Shown: one piece after another, positions 44,997-55,299 of the stretch
How positions within the stretch are numbered: the first letter of the stretch is position 1
Layout: every line of letters starts with the position of its first letter
NCBI GenBank assembly: GCA_018829205.1
Contig: JAHJUE010000025.1
Span: forward strand, 1-64,000
DNA: 64,000 bases
Direction: 5' to 3'
From: Bacteroidota bacterium
Lineage (GTDB): Bacteria > Bacteroidota > Ignavibacteria > Ignavibacteriales > Melioribacteraceae
Made by a program: the position numbers and the translations under genes
The notes under the pieces: generated by a model
The model's input: only the letters and a program-made list of their open reading frames with translations
What the model was told of the DNA's origin: nothing
The model's database searches: none

Positions 44997-47210
44997 TCAA
45001 TTTGTAATAGTTGAATTGGATAAAACATCAGTACCGAATTTATGAAACCATTTATATTTTTTTAAATACTCATTATAAATGATTTTTTTATTTTCATTTA
45101 TTTCTAATTTTAATGCAATATTTAAACAATTTACAGCGTAATTATAATCATTATTTAAAGACGCTGTTTTAGAAATTTCAAACAAGGAATTTGCTGAAAC
45201 AGCATGCTCCCCTAATCCGGTTATAAAATTTTTCCTATCGTTATAATTTTCTTTTTCTGACAAATTCAAATAAAAAGGCACAATTTGCGGATCATTTGTT
45301 TCTAAAAGAATTTCCTTAATTATCGTTAGTTTATTATCCGGTTCAGCTTCTAAATATTTTACTAATAAAGAGTCATTTTCATGTAATAATATTTTTCTGA
45401 AAAACGCCAGATTTTTATATACCGGTTTGGGATTTTGCTCCATTAATACCGAATAGATCGAATCTGCCTTATTGAATTCTTTATTTCTTACAAAAAGATC
45501 ACCTAAAAGAATTTCCAAATTAAAGAAATAAGAAGTGCCTTCAAACTTTTTGATCTCATTATTTATAAAATTAAGCGCATCATTAATTCGATTTAATTTA
45601 ATTAATGAATTGGTTTTTCCGGCCAAAGATTGATAAGAATCTGAGACGTTGTAAATATCAGAGAAAACCTGCTCCGCTTCAAAAAACTTTTCAGAATTAT
45701 AATATTCAAAACCTTTTTTAATTTCATTAGCCACAAAACGCGCGCAAAACCTTTTAAAAATCGGTTTACTGCCAAAATACAAATCCGCCGTATTTTTGTT
45801 ATAAATAAAATTTTTACTTAAAAGAAATTCATAATATTCAGTTTCAAGTTCTTCAATTTTTTTATTAAAAATACTCTCGAAATCTAAATTTCCGTAAAGT
45901 TCTTTTGTTTTTGAGATTCCGTAAAATTCACTTAAATACTTTATAAACGAACCTGCGTAAATATAAGAAATAGAAGAAGTTTGACCGAAAAAGTTAAATC
46001 CCGTAAAAAATGAACTTATTGAAATATTATAACCTGAATTATAGGCCAGCCCCGCCATAAAATGAATGTCATTGTCGTCATAATTATTAGCTAAAGAAGT
46101 CGCAAATCCTTCAATTAGAACCGGATTAAAATTATCGGCAATTTTAAAAATTGTTATTCCGTAATTGGCAGAAAATAAGTGAGCGATTTCATGCTGCAAA
46201 GTAGCAGAATAGTTTGAATAATTTAAATATATTTGATTGAGCCAAGGTTTAGCTACATCAGCGTTTTTGGACCCGAAAAGTTCACCTTTCTGTGCTCCGT
46301 CTTTAAATATAAATGAAAATATTTTCGTTTCTGGTTCATCTTTTAATTCATTTTTTAAAACTTCATATGCATATTCGTGGTTTAGAATCAAATCGTCTTT
46401 TTGAGATTTTGTGAAATCTTCCGAATAAAATATTAAAAAATGATCTGTTTCAATCGTGTTTTTTAACTCTTTCTGCATTCTGCTTAAATCTGTAGATAAT
46501 CCAAAACTTGGTTTTAATAAAGAGAAGCTAAGTACTGATATTACAATGACTAAAACCCTAATAGTTTTATGAAATTCAATTTTATATAATCTTTTATCAA
46601 TAACTAAATAGAAAACAAATAGAAAAAAGATAATATTCATAATCCGGTAAAGAATTAAAGGAAATGTAATTGTAATATCTTCGTCGTATATAGTTCCGGG
46701 TGAAAAACCAATAAAAGGATTATAAAAATATAACTGCGGATTTGAGTACAATTCCGATATCGGAGCAAGCAATACTAACAGCCAAATTGAAATAAATATT
46801 AGAATTGAATATCTTCCGGAAATCGAAAAAGCAAATATTCCTATAATTATACCAATAAAAAATGAAGGTATGGTTATTACAAAATAAAACAATAATCCTT
46901 CTGAAAGAGGACAGATTTGAGCAAAAACATTAAAGATAAAAGCCAGTAAGAATTGCGAAAAAGTAAATAAAAATAAGAATCTAAAATTTGATTTGAATAC
47001 GTTAAACTGAATTTCTTTTTTCAGCGAGTTTTTATTAATAAAATAAATGGAAATCAGTCCCCCGAATAATGACTGAATAATTCCATTTATTGCAGAAAAT
47101 TCATAATGGAGCACGTTAGTTAGAGGAAGGGTTTGAAGATATACATTTATCCCGGTAATTATCGTTAATAATAAAACGGGAAAAACAAATATTTGATTTC
47201 TCTTCAACAC
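44997..47210 (-). CDS. Multi-pass membrane protein with gluzincin-type metallopeptidase domain and TPR-like tail
   Basis: 737 residues. About seven transmembrane helices occupy residues 8-232. A soluble domain (about 250-460) contains H340-E-I-A-H344 and a downstream E367 (LIEGFATSLA), the H-E-x-x-H...E zinc site of MA-clan gluzincin peptidases; the 22-residue spacing between H344 and E367 fits. The last 250 residues are helical repeats resembling TPRs (YNSEKFFEAEQVFSDIY.., NKEFNKADSIYSVLMEQN). The start is GTG, 2 bp after the murA stop. I know no named family with this exact architecture. It lies between murA and the nucleotidyltransferase gene, so an envelope role is possible but unproven. 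Confidence 0.7.
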   Translation of the reverse strand: MLKRNQIFVFPVLLLTIITGINVYLQTLPLTNVLHYEFSAINGIIQSLFGGLISIYFINKNSLKKEIQFNVFKSNFRFLFLFTFSQFLLAFIFNVFAQICPLSEGLLFYFVITIPSFFIGIIIGIFAFSISGRYSILIFISIWLLVLLAPISELYSNPQLYFYNPFIGFSPGTIYDEDITITFPLILYRIMNIIFFLFVFYLVIDKRLYKIEFHKTIRVLVIVISVLSFSLLKPSFGLSTDLSRMQKELKNTIETDHFLIFYSEDFTKSQKDDLILNHEYAYEVLKNELKDEPETKIFSFIFKDGAQKGELFGSKNADVAKPWLNQIYLNYSNYSATLQHEIAHLFSANYGITIFKIADNFNPVLIEGFATSLANNYDDNDIHFMAGLAYNSGYNISISSFFTGFNFFGQTSSISYIYAGSFIKYLSEFYGISKTKELYGNLDFESIFNKKIEELETEYYEFLLSKNFIYNKNTADLYFGSKPIFKRFCARFVANEIKKGFEYYNSEKFFEAEQVFSDIYNVSDSYQSLAGKTNSLIKLNRINDALNFINNEIKKFEGTSYFFNLEILLGDLFVRNKEFNKADSIYSVLMEQNPKPVYKNLAFFRKILLHENDSLLVKYLEAEPDNKLTIIKEILLETNDPQIVPFYLNLSEKENYNDRKNFITGLGEHAVSANSLFEISKTASLNNDYNYAVNCLNIALKLEINENKKIIYNEYLKKYKWFHKFGTDVLSNSTITN

Positions 47211-47212
47211 AG

Positions 47213-48478
47213 TTAAAATTCTGATGTCGAAACTCTTTTTATGTCAGCTCCAAGATTTATCAATTTTTCTTCAATTCTCTGATATCCCCTGTCAATATGA
47301 TAAATCCTTAATACCTCAGTAGTCCCTTCGGCAGCAAGACCACCTAAGACTAAGGATGCGCTTGCTCTTAAATCAGTTGACATAACTTTTGCGCCGTTTA
47401 AGGACTTTACCCCTCTAATGATCGCGCTGTTTTTCATAACTTCAATATCTGCTCCCAATCTAACTAATTCGGGAACATGTTTAAATCTATCAAAATAAAT
47501 ATTGTCCGTAACTGTTGAAGTGCCATTTGCAAGCGCCATATAAATTGTCCATTGCGCCTGCATATCAGTAGGAAATCCCGGATGAATTGCTGTCTGAATG
47601 TCAATATTTTTAGCGGATAAACCACTTGCGTTAATAGACAATAAACCATTGTTATTAATAACGTTAACTCCGCTGTCATTTAGTTTAGAAATAACAGAAT
47701 CAAGATGATCATTATTTCCGTATTCAAGTTCAATATTTCCTTTAGTTATTGCCGCCGCAATAAGTAAGGTTCCTGCTTCAATTCTATCGGGAATATTTGT
47801 TACTTCTGCAGATTTTAGCTCGTCGACTCCTTGAATTATAAGATGACTTGTACCTGCTCCATCTATCTTTGCTCCCATATCAATTAAAAATTCGGCAAGT
47901 AATGTTATTTCAGGTTCAATTGCCGCATTTGAAATTGTAGTTTCTCCATTAGCCAATACAGCTGCCATCATTGCATTCCCGGTCGCTCCCACGGAAGAAA
48001 TATCAAAATGCAGTTTTGTTCCTTGAAGTTTTTTTGAATTAGCGATAATATACCCATCTTCAAGATCTATTTCCGCTCCCAGCTTTTTCATCGCTTCTAG
48101 ATGTAAATTTATTGGGCGAGGGCCCCAAGCACATCCGCCCGGCATCGAAACTTTAGCATGACCGTAACGGGCAAGCAATGGGCCAAGCACATATACTGAA
48201 GCTCTCATTTTTTTTACATGTTCATAAGGAGCAAATTGACTTGTAATATTTGACGAATCAATTGACATCTCAAAATTATTATAATCAGAATTAACTCCCA
48301 ATTCTTTTAAAAGCTTCATCATCGTAAAAATGTCATTAACTTCGGGAATATTAAATATTTTATTAATACCCGAATTAAGTATACACGCAGGCATAAGAGC
48401 TAAAGCGGCATTTTTTGCTCCGCTTACTTTTACTCTGCCAGCTAAAGGCACACCGCCATTAATTACAAATTTTTCCAA
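47213..48478 (-). CDS. murA: UDP-N-acetylglucosamine 1-carboxyvinyltransferase
   Basis: 421 residues. It transfers enolpyruvate from PEP to UDP-GlcNAc, the first committed step of peptidoglycan synthesis. The catalytic cysteine is present (C116 in MPGGCAWGPRPINLHL), so fosfomycin sensitivity is expected. The N-terminus INGGVPLAGRVKVSGAKNAAL and the late DLRASASLVLGGLAAEG motif confirm the family over EPSP synthase. The start is TTG with AAAGG 5 bases upstream. It follows the Ser/Thr kinase gene after 9 bp and is followed after 2 bp by the metallopeptidase gene. Confidence 0.97.
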   Translation of the reverse strand: MEKFVINGGVPLAGRVKVSGAKNAALALMPACILNSGINKIFNIPEVNDIFTMMKLLKELGVNSDYNNFEMSIDSSNITSQFAPYEHVKKMRASVYVLGPLLARYGHAKVSMPGGCAWGPRPINLHLEAMKKLGAEIDLEDGYIIANSKKLQGTKLHFDISSVGATGNAMMAAVLANGETTISNAAIEPEITLLAEFLIDMGAKIDGAGTSHLIIQGVDELKSAEVTNIPDRIEAGTLLIAAAITKGNIELEYGNNDHLDSVISKLNDSGVNVINNNGLLSINASGLSAKNIDIQTAIHPGFPTDMQAQWTIYMALANGTSTVTDNIYFDRFKHVPELVRLGADIEVMKNSAIIRGVKSLNGAKVMSTDLRASASLVLGGLAAEGTTEVLRIYHIDRGYQRIEEKLINLGADIKRVSTSEF

Positions 48479-48487
48479 GTTTTACCT

Positions 48488-50383
48488 TTACAATAATTTA
48501 ATAATTGTTCCATTTACACCAACAAGAAAAAGTCTGCCTAATGGTGTGGAACATAAATTTGTGAGATTTTCGAAAATGTCTTCATCAAGAAGATTCCAAT
48601 TCTCACCTTTGTTATTTGAAACAATAAAATTTCCCTTACTTCCAATAGCAATAACTAGATTCTCATTAATAAACTTTACTTTCTGCAACCCGCTTATATT
48701 ATCAACATTTATTAATGTCCATGTTTCACCTGCATTATCGGTTTTATAAATTTCGCCGCCGCCGCCGACAATAACACCGTATTCGCCCATTAAATCAATT
48801 GATTTTAAATACTTGCGCGTCATTGGTTTTTCAATAGTCCAGGATTCACCTCTATCAGTTGTTTTAAGAACGGTTCCATTCCATCCTACAATAAATCCCA
48901 GACTTTCGTTTACAAACGATACATCATATAATAATTGATTTGTAGGTGAAAATATCCGCCGCCAGGATAAACCTCCATCCAAGGATTTCATTATTATACC
49001 GTTATTTCCTAAAACAAAACCCGTCAAGTCATCAATAAAATGAATTCTAAATAGAGTATTATTCCCCTGAATAAGAATCTGCCTGTAATCATTTAAATAA
49101 TTGGTGCTGAAGTAAAATGCAGAACTATCCCCAACTAAAATTGATTTTCCGGTTGGAAGAAAATAACCATCATAAATATTCTTTTTACTATAAATATTTA
49201 TTTGCTGCCATGTATTTCCGCTGTCGGATGTCGTAAGCACTGTACCTGAATCACCCAAAGCAAAACCATTTCTTTCATCAAGAAATGAAATTGAATTAAT
49301 TCTAAAATTTGTACCGCTTTTTAATTTTTTTAAACCTGTAAAACCCGGACTGTCATCAGTTGAATTAAACAAGGACTGAAAGCTGTATTTTTTCAATTCG
49401 TTAAGCTGTTCGCTGTGGAGCAGGGCATCAACCTGAAGAAAAACAAAATAAGATAACCCAAACATTGCTAAAATAAATCCAGAAAATGCCAAGATTGAAA
49501 ATGATTTAGATTTTGGCTTCCGTTTTTTTTGATTGAATAAGTTTGATTCAACCTGCGCTAAGTATTTATCCAATTCATGAACTGCCTGCTGAAATTCGCC
49601 GCAATCATTGTACCTTTCATTAGCGTCTTTTGCCAAAGCTCTTTCAATTATTTTATCTATAATTTCAGAAGTACCGGGCATTACTTCATTAACTTTTTTA
49701 TGCTTTTTCTTTAAATGTCCTTCCATAACATTGTATTCACTGTCTTCGTAAAATGGAGGCTGGCCGACAAGCATTTCGTATAATGTGCAACCTAAAGCGT
49801 AAATATCACTTCTGTGAGTAACATCTTTCCCCATAATTTGTTCGGGACTCATATATAAAACAGTACCGATTTTAGCGCCTGTGTGAGTAACTCCTTTATC
49901 AAATAGAGATTTTGAAATCCCGAAATCAACGATTTTCGCAATTCCCTCTTTATTAAGAATTATGTTGGAAGGTTTTATATCGCGGTGAACAAATCCTTTT
50001 GTGTGCGCATATCCTAAACCGGCTAAAATCTGACGGGTAATATAAATTGCATCATATATATGCAATCTTTTCTGACGGTAAATAATTTTATCCAAACTTT
50101 CACCGTCAACATATTCCATTACAATGCCGAGAAGATTATGATATTCAATAAATCCAAAAACTGTAACAATATTAGGGTGAGAAAGCTGAGCTTGGTTTTT
50201 GGCTTCTCTTTTAAATCTTTCAATAAATTTTGCATTATCAACAACAGCGGAACCTAAAATTTTAATCGCAACCCGCCTGTCTAGTTTAAGATCATGGGCC
50301 AGATAAACTTCTCCCATGCCTCCTTTCCCTATTTGGCTTAGGATTTCATAATTTTCTATTTTTTTCCCTACAAGATTTTCCAT
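48488..50383 (-). CDS. PknB-like Ser/Thr protein kinase with C-terminal YCF48-like beta-propeller
   Basis: 631 residues. The cytoplasmic kinase domain (about 11-275) has GKGGMGEVY, K41, HRDIKPSN with D135, and DFGISKS with D153, so it should be active. A transmembrane helix lies at about 295-316. The extracytoplasmic part (about 350-631) consists of six or so repeats with SGNTWQQ/GGLSWRR/GESWTIE turns, the pattern of photosystem II assembly factor YCF48 and BNR propellers. The kinase domain is inside and the propeller outside, suggesting ligand-triggered signalling. It starts a run with murA, so control of wall synthesis is plausible, as for PknB, but unproven. Confidence 0.92.
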   Translation of the reverse strand: MENLVGKKIENYEILSQIGKGGMGEVYLAHDLKLDRRVAIKILGSAVVDNAKFIERFKREAKNQAQLSHPNIVTVFGFIEYHNLLGIVMEYVDGESLDKIIYRQKRLHIYDAIYITRQILAGLGYAHTKGFVHRDIKPSNIILNKEGIAKIVDFGISKSLFDKGVTHTGAKIGTVLYMSPEQIMGKDVTHRSDIYALGCTLYEMLVGQPPFYEDSEYNVMEGHLKKKHKKVNEVMPGTSEIIDKIIERALAKDANERYNDCGEFQQAVHELDKYLAQVESNLFNQKKRKPKSKSFSILAFSGFILAMFGLSYFVFLQVDALLHSEQLNELKKYSFQSLFNSTDDSPGFTGLKKLKSGTNFRINSISFLDERNGFALGDSGTVLTTSDSGNTWQQINIYSKKNIYDGYFLPTGKSILVGDSSAFYFSTNYLNDYRQILIQGNNTLFRIHFIDDLTGFVLGNNGIIMKSLDGGLSWRRIFSPTNQLLYDVSFVNESLGFIVGWNGTVLKTTDRGESWTIEKPMTRKYLKSIDLMGEYGVIVGGGGEIYKTDNAGETWTLINVDNISGLQKVKFINENLVIAIGSKGNFIVSNNKGENWNLLDEDIFENLTNLCSTPLGRLFLVGVNGTIIKLL

Positions 50384-50560
50384 TAAGGCATGAATTTATT
50401 GGATTTAATAAGCGTAAAATAGTTTTTTTTCTTCAATAATATAATAAAAATATTATTCGACATAACGATTTCAGCAAATTTCTTCTATAAAGGATGTTTT
50501 TCAGGGTTTACTTTTCTTGCTTTTAATCAAGTTAAACCATAATTTTGTTTTCTTATTTCT

Positions 50561-50645
50561 GCGAGAGTGGCGGAATTGGCAGACGCGCTAGACTTAGGAT
50601 CTAGTATCGCAAGGTGTGGGGGTTCGAGTCCCCCCTCTCGTACCA
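50561..50645 (+). tRNA. tRNA-Leu (anticodon UAG)
   Basis: The class II cloverleaf is complete: acceptor GCGAGAG pairs with CTCTCGT (one G-U), the anticodon loop CTTAGGA gives UAG, there is a long variable arm, and the T-loop is GGTTCGAGTC. The discriminator A and an encoded CCA end at 50645. It lies 31 bp before tig on the same strand. Confidence 0.97.
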
Positions 50646-50676
50646 GTTTTAAAATCATTTATTACAGAGGTTATAT

Positions 50677-52005
50677 TTGGAAACAAAAGTAAATATTATT
50701 TCGGATTCTGAACACGAAGTTGAAGTGAATCTTAGTTACGAAGAAATAAAACCGGAAATTGAAGAAGCATATAAAAAAGAAAGCAAAACTATTGCGGTAC
50801 CAGGCTTCCGTAAAGGAAAAGTACCTATGCATATGATAAAAAAAATGTATGGCGAAGCTATTGAATACCAGGCAAGCGAAAAAATTGCACAAAAAAAATT
50901 CTGGGATGTAGTTGACGAAAAAGAATTAAAACCAATAAGTACTCCTGCGTTAACCGATATAGATTTTGTTAAAAATGAAAAACTATTTTTTAAAGTTAAA
51001 TATGAAATTAAACCTGAACTTGAATTAAAAGATTATAAAGGAATTGAAATAGAGAAACCTATTTTCAAAGTAAAAGATGAAGATGTTCAGAAAGAAATTG
51101 ATTATTTATTAAAACAAAATGCAACTTTCGAACCGGCTGATGCTGTAGAAAATAATAATTGCAGAATAACGGTTAATCTTCAAAGACTTGATAAAGAAAA
51201 CAATCCGATATCAGGCAGCAGCAGCGAAAATATTGTTATTGATCTATCGGAATCGAATGTTAATCCTCAAATTGCTCAAAGTGCAAAAGATAAAAAAGTA
51301 GGTGAAACTTTTAATTTTGTATTTACGGACGAACATTTTCACGGTGAAGAAAAACACGTTGAGGAATTCAATTACTCGGCAGATATTACCAAAATTGAAA
51401 AAATTGTTCTGCCAGAACCAACCGAAGAATTGGTAAAAAAACTTTCCAAAGATAAGGCTTCAAGTTTAGATGAATTAAAAGCTGAACTTAAAAAGAATTT
51501 TGAAAGTTATTATGAGGGACAGACAGAAAATATTTTCAGCAATTCATTAATAAATAAAGTTGTTGAAAATAATGACTTTACAGCACCTCCGGGTTATGTT
51601 GAAAATCTGAAAAACAGATTAATTGAAATGGAAAAAGAAAACGCTAAAAGATACAAACAACCATTTGATGAACGCGCTGTAGCCGATCAATTAAAAGAAC
51701 GCGCCGAATGGACAGCTAAATGGCAGATCATATTAGAAAACTTAGCAAAAAAAGAAAACATTTCGGTTGACGATTCCGAATTGGAAGTACTTGCCAAAGA
51801 AGAAGCCGAAAAGACAGGTATCTCTGTAGATAAATTGGTTAAATACTATAAAGATTCAAATAGAACAGAAGCATTGCTGGAAGATAAAGTTGTGAAGTTC
51901 TTAAAAGAAAACGCAAAAATTATAGAAATTGACCCGGAAACAAAACTAAAAGAATCAAAAGAAAAAGAGACAGCGGCAAAAGGAACAAAGGGGAAGAAAA
52001 AATAA
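50677..52005 (+). CDS. tig: Trigger factor
   Basis: 442 residues. A ribosome-associated chaperone that shields nascent chains. The ribosome-docking signature is GFRKGKVP (about 44-51). A PPIase-like middle domain (about 150-245) lacks obvious FKBP active-site aromatics, and a long helical C-terminal arm region follows with a lysine-rich tail. The start is TTG with AGAGG 6 bases upstream. The stop codon overlaps the clpP start (TAATG), so the two are translationally coupled, as in the tig-clpP pairing of many bacteria. Confidence 0.94.
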   Translation: METKVNIISDSEHEVEVNLSYEEIKPEIEEAYKKESKTIAVPGFRKGKVPMHMIKKMYGEAIEYQASEKIAQKKFWDVVDEKELKPISTPALTDIDFVKNEKLFFKVKYEIKPELELKDYKGIEIEKPIFKVKDEDVQKEIDYLLKQNATFEPADAVENNNCRITVNLQRLDKENNPISGSSSENIVIDLSESNVNPQIAQSAKDKKVGETFNFVFTDEHFHGEEKHVEEFNYSADITKIEKIVLPEPTEELVKKLSKDKASSLDELKAELKKNFESYYEGQTENIFSNSLINKVVENNDFTAPPGYVENLKNRLIEMEKENAKRYKQPFDERAVADQLKERAEWTAKWQIILENLAKKENISVDDSELEVLAKEEAEKTGISVDKLVKYYKDSNRTEALLEDKVVKFLKENAKIIEIDPETKLKESKEKETAAKGTKGKKK

Positions 52006-52646
52006 TGAAACCGGAAATCTATAATCAATTAGTACCATATGTTATTGAACAGACCGGACGCGGTGAACGCGGAATGGACATTTTTTCCAGACTTCTTAGA
52101 GAAAGAATTATTTTTCTTGGGACAGCAATTGACGATCATATAGCAAGTTTAATTATTGCGCAATTGTTATTTCTTGAAGCCGAAGACCCGGATAAGGATA
52201 TAAATCTTTATATAAATTCTCCAGGCGGCAGCGTTTCTGCTGGACTTGCAATATATGATACAATGAAATTTATTAAATGCGATGTTTCAACAATTTGTGT
52301 CGGACTTGCAGCAAGTATGGGCGCAATTCTTTTGGCAGGCGGACAAGACGGGAAAAGATTTTCACTTCCCCATTCAAAAATTATGATTCATCAGCCATGG
52401 GTCGGTGGAATGCAGGGACAAGCATCCGATATTGAAATTCACGCAAAAGAAATGATGAAAACACGTGATACGCTTTATAAAATTCTTACTGTTCATACCG
52501 GTAAAACAATGGAACAGATTGCAAAAGACTGCGACCGCGATTACTTCCTAACATCAGAAGAAGCTAAGGAATATCATTTAATTGATAAAATTTTTGACAA
52601 ACGAATTCTTCCCGGTAAGGAAAAAGAAAAAAAGTCTGATAAATGA
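52005..52646 (+). CDS. clpP: ATP-dependent Clp protease proteolytic subunit
   Basis: 213 residues. The serine peptidase core of ClpXP/ClpAP has catalytic S104 ([10 protein letters not shown]), H129 ([11 protein letters not shown]) and the Asp in the [11 protein letters not shown] region. The family motif [19 protein letters not shown] is intact. The N-terminus is [23 protein letters not shown]. No clpX or lon follows; a terminator closes the unit and a separate signalling gene starts 156 bp later. The partner ATPase must be encoded elsewhere. Confidence 0.97.
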   Translation: MKPEIYNQLVPYVIEQTGRGERGMDIFSRLLRERIIFLGTAIDDHIASLIIAQLLFLEAEDPDKDINLYINSPGGSVSAGLAIYDTMKFIKCDVSTICVGLAASMGAILLAGGQDGKRFSLPHSKIMIHQPWVGGMQGQASDIEIHAKEMMKTRDTLYKILTVHTGKTMEQIAKDCDRDYFLTSEEAKEYHLIDKIFDKRILPGKEKEKKSDK

Positions 52647-52660
52647 TAAATATTTTCGAA

Positions 52661-52690
52661 AAAGGGGCTCATTTAGAGCCCTTTCTTTTT
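52661..52690 (+). terminator. Intrinsic terminator after clpP
   Basis: Stem AAAGGGGCTC/GAGCCCTTT with one bulged G and loop ATTTA (52661-52683), followed by CTTTTTTT. It lies 15 bp after the clpP stop and ends the tig-clpP unit. Confidence 0.85.
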
Positions 52691-52802
52691 TTAAAACCTA
52701 TTACTTATTTTTTAATTTTAATTATATTATAGTTTAAAATCACATATAATTTATGTATTTTTTTTAGTTAAATAACACTTCCTACAATTACAAGTATCGA
52801 TT

Positions 52803-55169
52803 ATGATTTACGGAGTAAAACTAGAAGCTCTTGAAAAAACAAATGAACTGTCAAAACTGGCATTAGCCGGAAATGATAATTTTCCCGATGAAATTTGCAA
52901 ATACCTGGTTTCCGAATTTGAACTACAAGCTACTGTTTTATTTAAAGTGCAGGGAAATGAACTTGTAGTTTTAGGAAAGTCTTCAACTGCCCGTAAAAAT
53001 TATTTACGCGGCTCTAAATTTGGTTGCCATGTTTGTAAAATTATAAACGACAAACTTGATTTCTCTGTTAATTCAGATACAAATTGTGAACTGCAAATTT
53101 CCGAATTTGTCGTTTATGAAACATGTGTTTTATTTGATATGGGTTCGGGAGAAAAAGGATTTTTAAAACTCGCAAAAAAATCCCCTTTCGCTCAGGGTGA
53201 TTCTGAATCACTTAACAAAATAACCGATTATATCGGTTTTTTACTGAGGGCTTGGGGAAATATTAGAGGCGGATCTACAAACCTGGCTTCAAAACCATTC
53301 AGTACTTTAGTCGCGGAAATTTCATCCGAATTAAGAACTCCGACTAATAGTATAATTGGGTTTACATCAATATTGTCTGAAGATAATTTAAGCGCTTCGC
53401 AAGCCGAATATGTATCGACCATCAAAAAAAATTCTCAAAGTTTGTTATTAACAATTAATGATCTATCCGAATTATCTAAAATTGAAAGCGGAAAAGTCAC
53501 TGATACTAAAAAACAGATTAATCTAAAATTACTTATTGATGAAATTACTTCCATTTTTAAAAATAAATTCGGAAACAGAATAAGTTATACATGGAATGCG
53601 GATGAAAACATTCCTAATGAAATAAATATTGACGATTCCAAACTCCGTTATATTTTAAATAATCTTCTTCTATTTATGACAAGTTTAGCAAATCAGAATT
53701 CCGTTGTTATCACAGCAAAACCGGCGGGTAATAAAATTCTGATTTCTTTGGAAGGAAAAAACAACCCGCTCCCTTCCGGTTCTGAAAAAACTATATTTGA
53801 ACCTTTCGTTATTTCGAAAATTTCTGAACTTAAGCAATCAAATTTAACTGGACTTGGATTAACCATTGTAAAAAGATATGTGGAAATTTTAGGAGGCGAA
53901 ATTGCGGCTTCTTCAATTTCCGACGGTACAAGTGTCAAATTCTCAATCGGAACATCCAACAAACTACCGTCATCTTCAAGTAATATTGAGTCTGCTGTTT
54001 CTCAGTTGCCAAAACCAACATCCGATAATACAAAAATATTAGTAATTGAAGACGATTTTGCTACTTCAAAACTTTTAAGCAACTATTTAAATAAATGGGG
54101 GTACTCACCTACCATTGTAAATAAATATGAACAAATATTAGCGTTGGTTGAACGGGAACAATATCTGGCAATTATTTTGGATATTGAATTACCGAATATC
54201 AACGGTTTAGAACTGATGAGAAAAATAAAGGAGTTTAATACAAATAAAGGAACTCCTATTATAGTTTGTTCGGTCGAAGCTGAACAGCAGAAAGCATATT
54301 TAATGGGAGCTGTTGAATATTTCGTTAAACCTATCAATTACAATTATTTGGTTGAAGTATTAACAAGCTATAAACTTAGAAAAAATTCAAATATTCTTTG
54401 TGTTGATGACGATTTGCCAACACTTAATTTGGTAAAGCAGGCAATTGAAACAGCAGGCTTTAATTCAATTGCCGAAAATATTTCTGCGAACGTAATGAAT
54501 TTGATTAAAGACAAAGATATTGATCTTGCCATAATAGATCTTGACATGCCTTACCCTAACGGGTTTGAATTAATTAAATTAATAAAAACTGAAAATAAAT
54601 TCGCAAAACTGCCTATCATTATTTATACAGGCAAGGAAAATTATCAGGAAGATTTAAAAAAAATTGACGGTATGTTTGAGTTTCTTCTGGATAAAAAAAG
54701 CACAAATATTGAAGATTTATCAGATACTATTAATTCGATGATTAATAGAATGGATATCCCGTCAACTGTTGAAGAAGTTAAACAAAAGAAGGACGAAGTG
54801 AAACTATTACTTGCCGAAGATTATAAGCACTCGCAGATAATCGTAACCAGACTTCTAAAGAAAAACAACTTCGAGAATGTTGTTGTTGTTGAAAACGGAG
54901 AAGAAGCTTATTTGGCTTCGCAAAAAGATAAATTCGATTTAATTCTTATGGATATGCAAATGCCCATAATGAACGGATTCGAAGCAACTGAAAAAATTAG
55001 GCAGCTGCCTGAATATAAAGATACTCCGATTATTGCCCTTACGGCTTTTGCAATGAAAGGCGATAGAGAAAAATGTCTTGATGCCGGTGCAACCGACTAC
55101 ATTCCAAAACCGATAGACAGCAAAGAGTTTATTGAAAAAGTTAAATATTATACTAATGCGCAAAAATAG
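52803..55169 (+). CDS. Hybrid histidine pseudokinase with three receiver domains
   Basis: 788 soluble residues. An N-terminal GAF-like sensor region spans about 1-155. A HisKA-like helix pair follows, but the phosphoacceptor position in ISSELRTP is S175, not His. The ATPase domain has lost the N-box second Asn (NLLLFM, 287-292) and the D-x-G-x-G of the G1 box (EGKNNPLPSG), keeping only GLGLTIV. Three receiver domains follow with intact aspartates D460, D579 and D717 and conserved Lys/Thr partners. It cannot autophosphorylate in the usual way and probably receives phosphate from another kinase or acts as a scaffold. It stands alone between clpP and gltX. Confidence 0.88.
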   Translation: MIYGVKLEALEKTNELSKLALAGNDNFPDEICKYLVSEFELQATVLFKVQGNELVVLGKSSTARKNYLRGSKFGCHVCKIINDKLDFSVNSDTNCELQISEFVVYETCVLFDMGSGEKGFLKLAKKSPFAQGDSESLNKITDYIGFLLRAWGNIRGGSTNLASKPFSTLVAEISSELRTPTNSIIGFTSILSEDNLSASQAEYVSTIKKNSQSLLLTINDLSELSKIESGKVTDTKKQINLKLLIDEITSIFKNKFGNRISYTWNADENIPNEINIDDSKLRYILNNLLLFMTSLANQNSVVITAKPAGNKILISLEGKNNPLPSGSEKTIFEPFVISKISELKQSNLTGLGLTIVKRYVEILGGEIAASSISDGTSVKFSIGTSNKLPSSSSNIESAVSQLPKPTSDNTKILVIEDDFATSKLLSNYLNKWGYSPTIVNKYEQILALVEREQYLAIILDIELPNINGLELMRKIKEFNTNKGTPIIVCSVEAEQQKAYLMGAVEYFVKPINYNYLVEVLTSYKLRKNSNILCVDDDLPTLNLVKQAIETAGFNSIAENISANVMNLIKDKDIDLAIIDLDMPYPNGFELIKLIKTENKFAKLPIIIYTGKENYQEDLKKIDGMFEFLLDKKSTNIEDLSDTINSMINRMDIPSTVEEVKQKKDEVKLLLAEDYKHSQIIVTRLLKKNNFENVVVVENGEEAYLASQKDKFDLILMDMQMPIMNGFEATEKIRQLPEYKDTPIIALTAFAMKGDREKCLDAGATDYIPKPIDSKEFIEKVKYYTNAQK

Positions 55170-55299
55170 TTTTTAACTTAATTCAATATCCCTCTGTTTG
55201 TATGAATTCGGTTTTATATCAATACTATAATTTCATTATATTTATTGTTTTGATTCCGGCTATTCGGCAGGTAAATCTAAAAACTATTTATGGAGAAAA

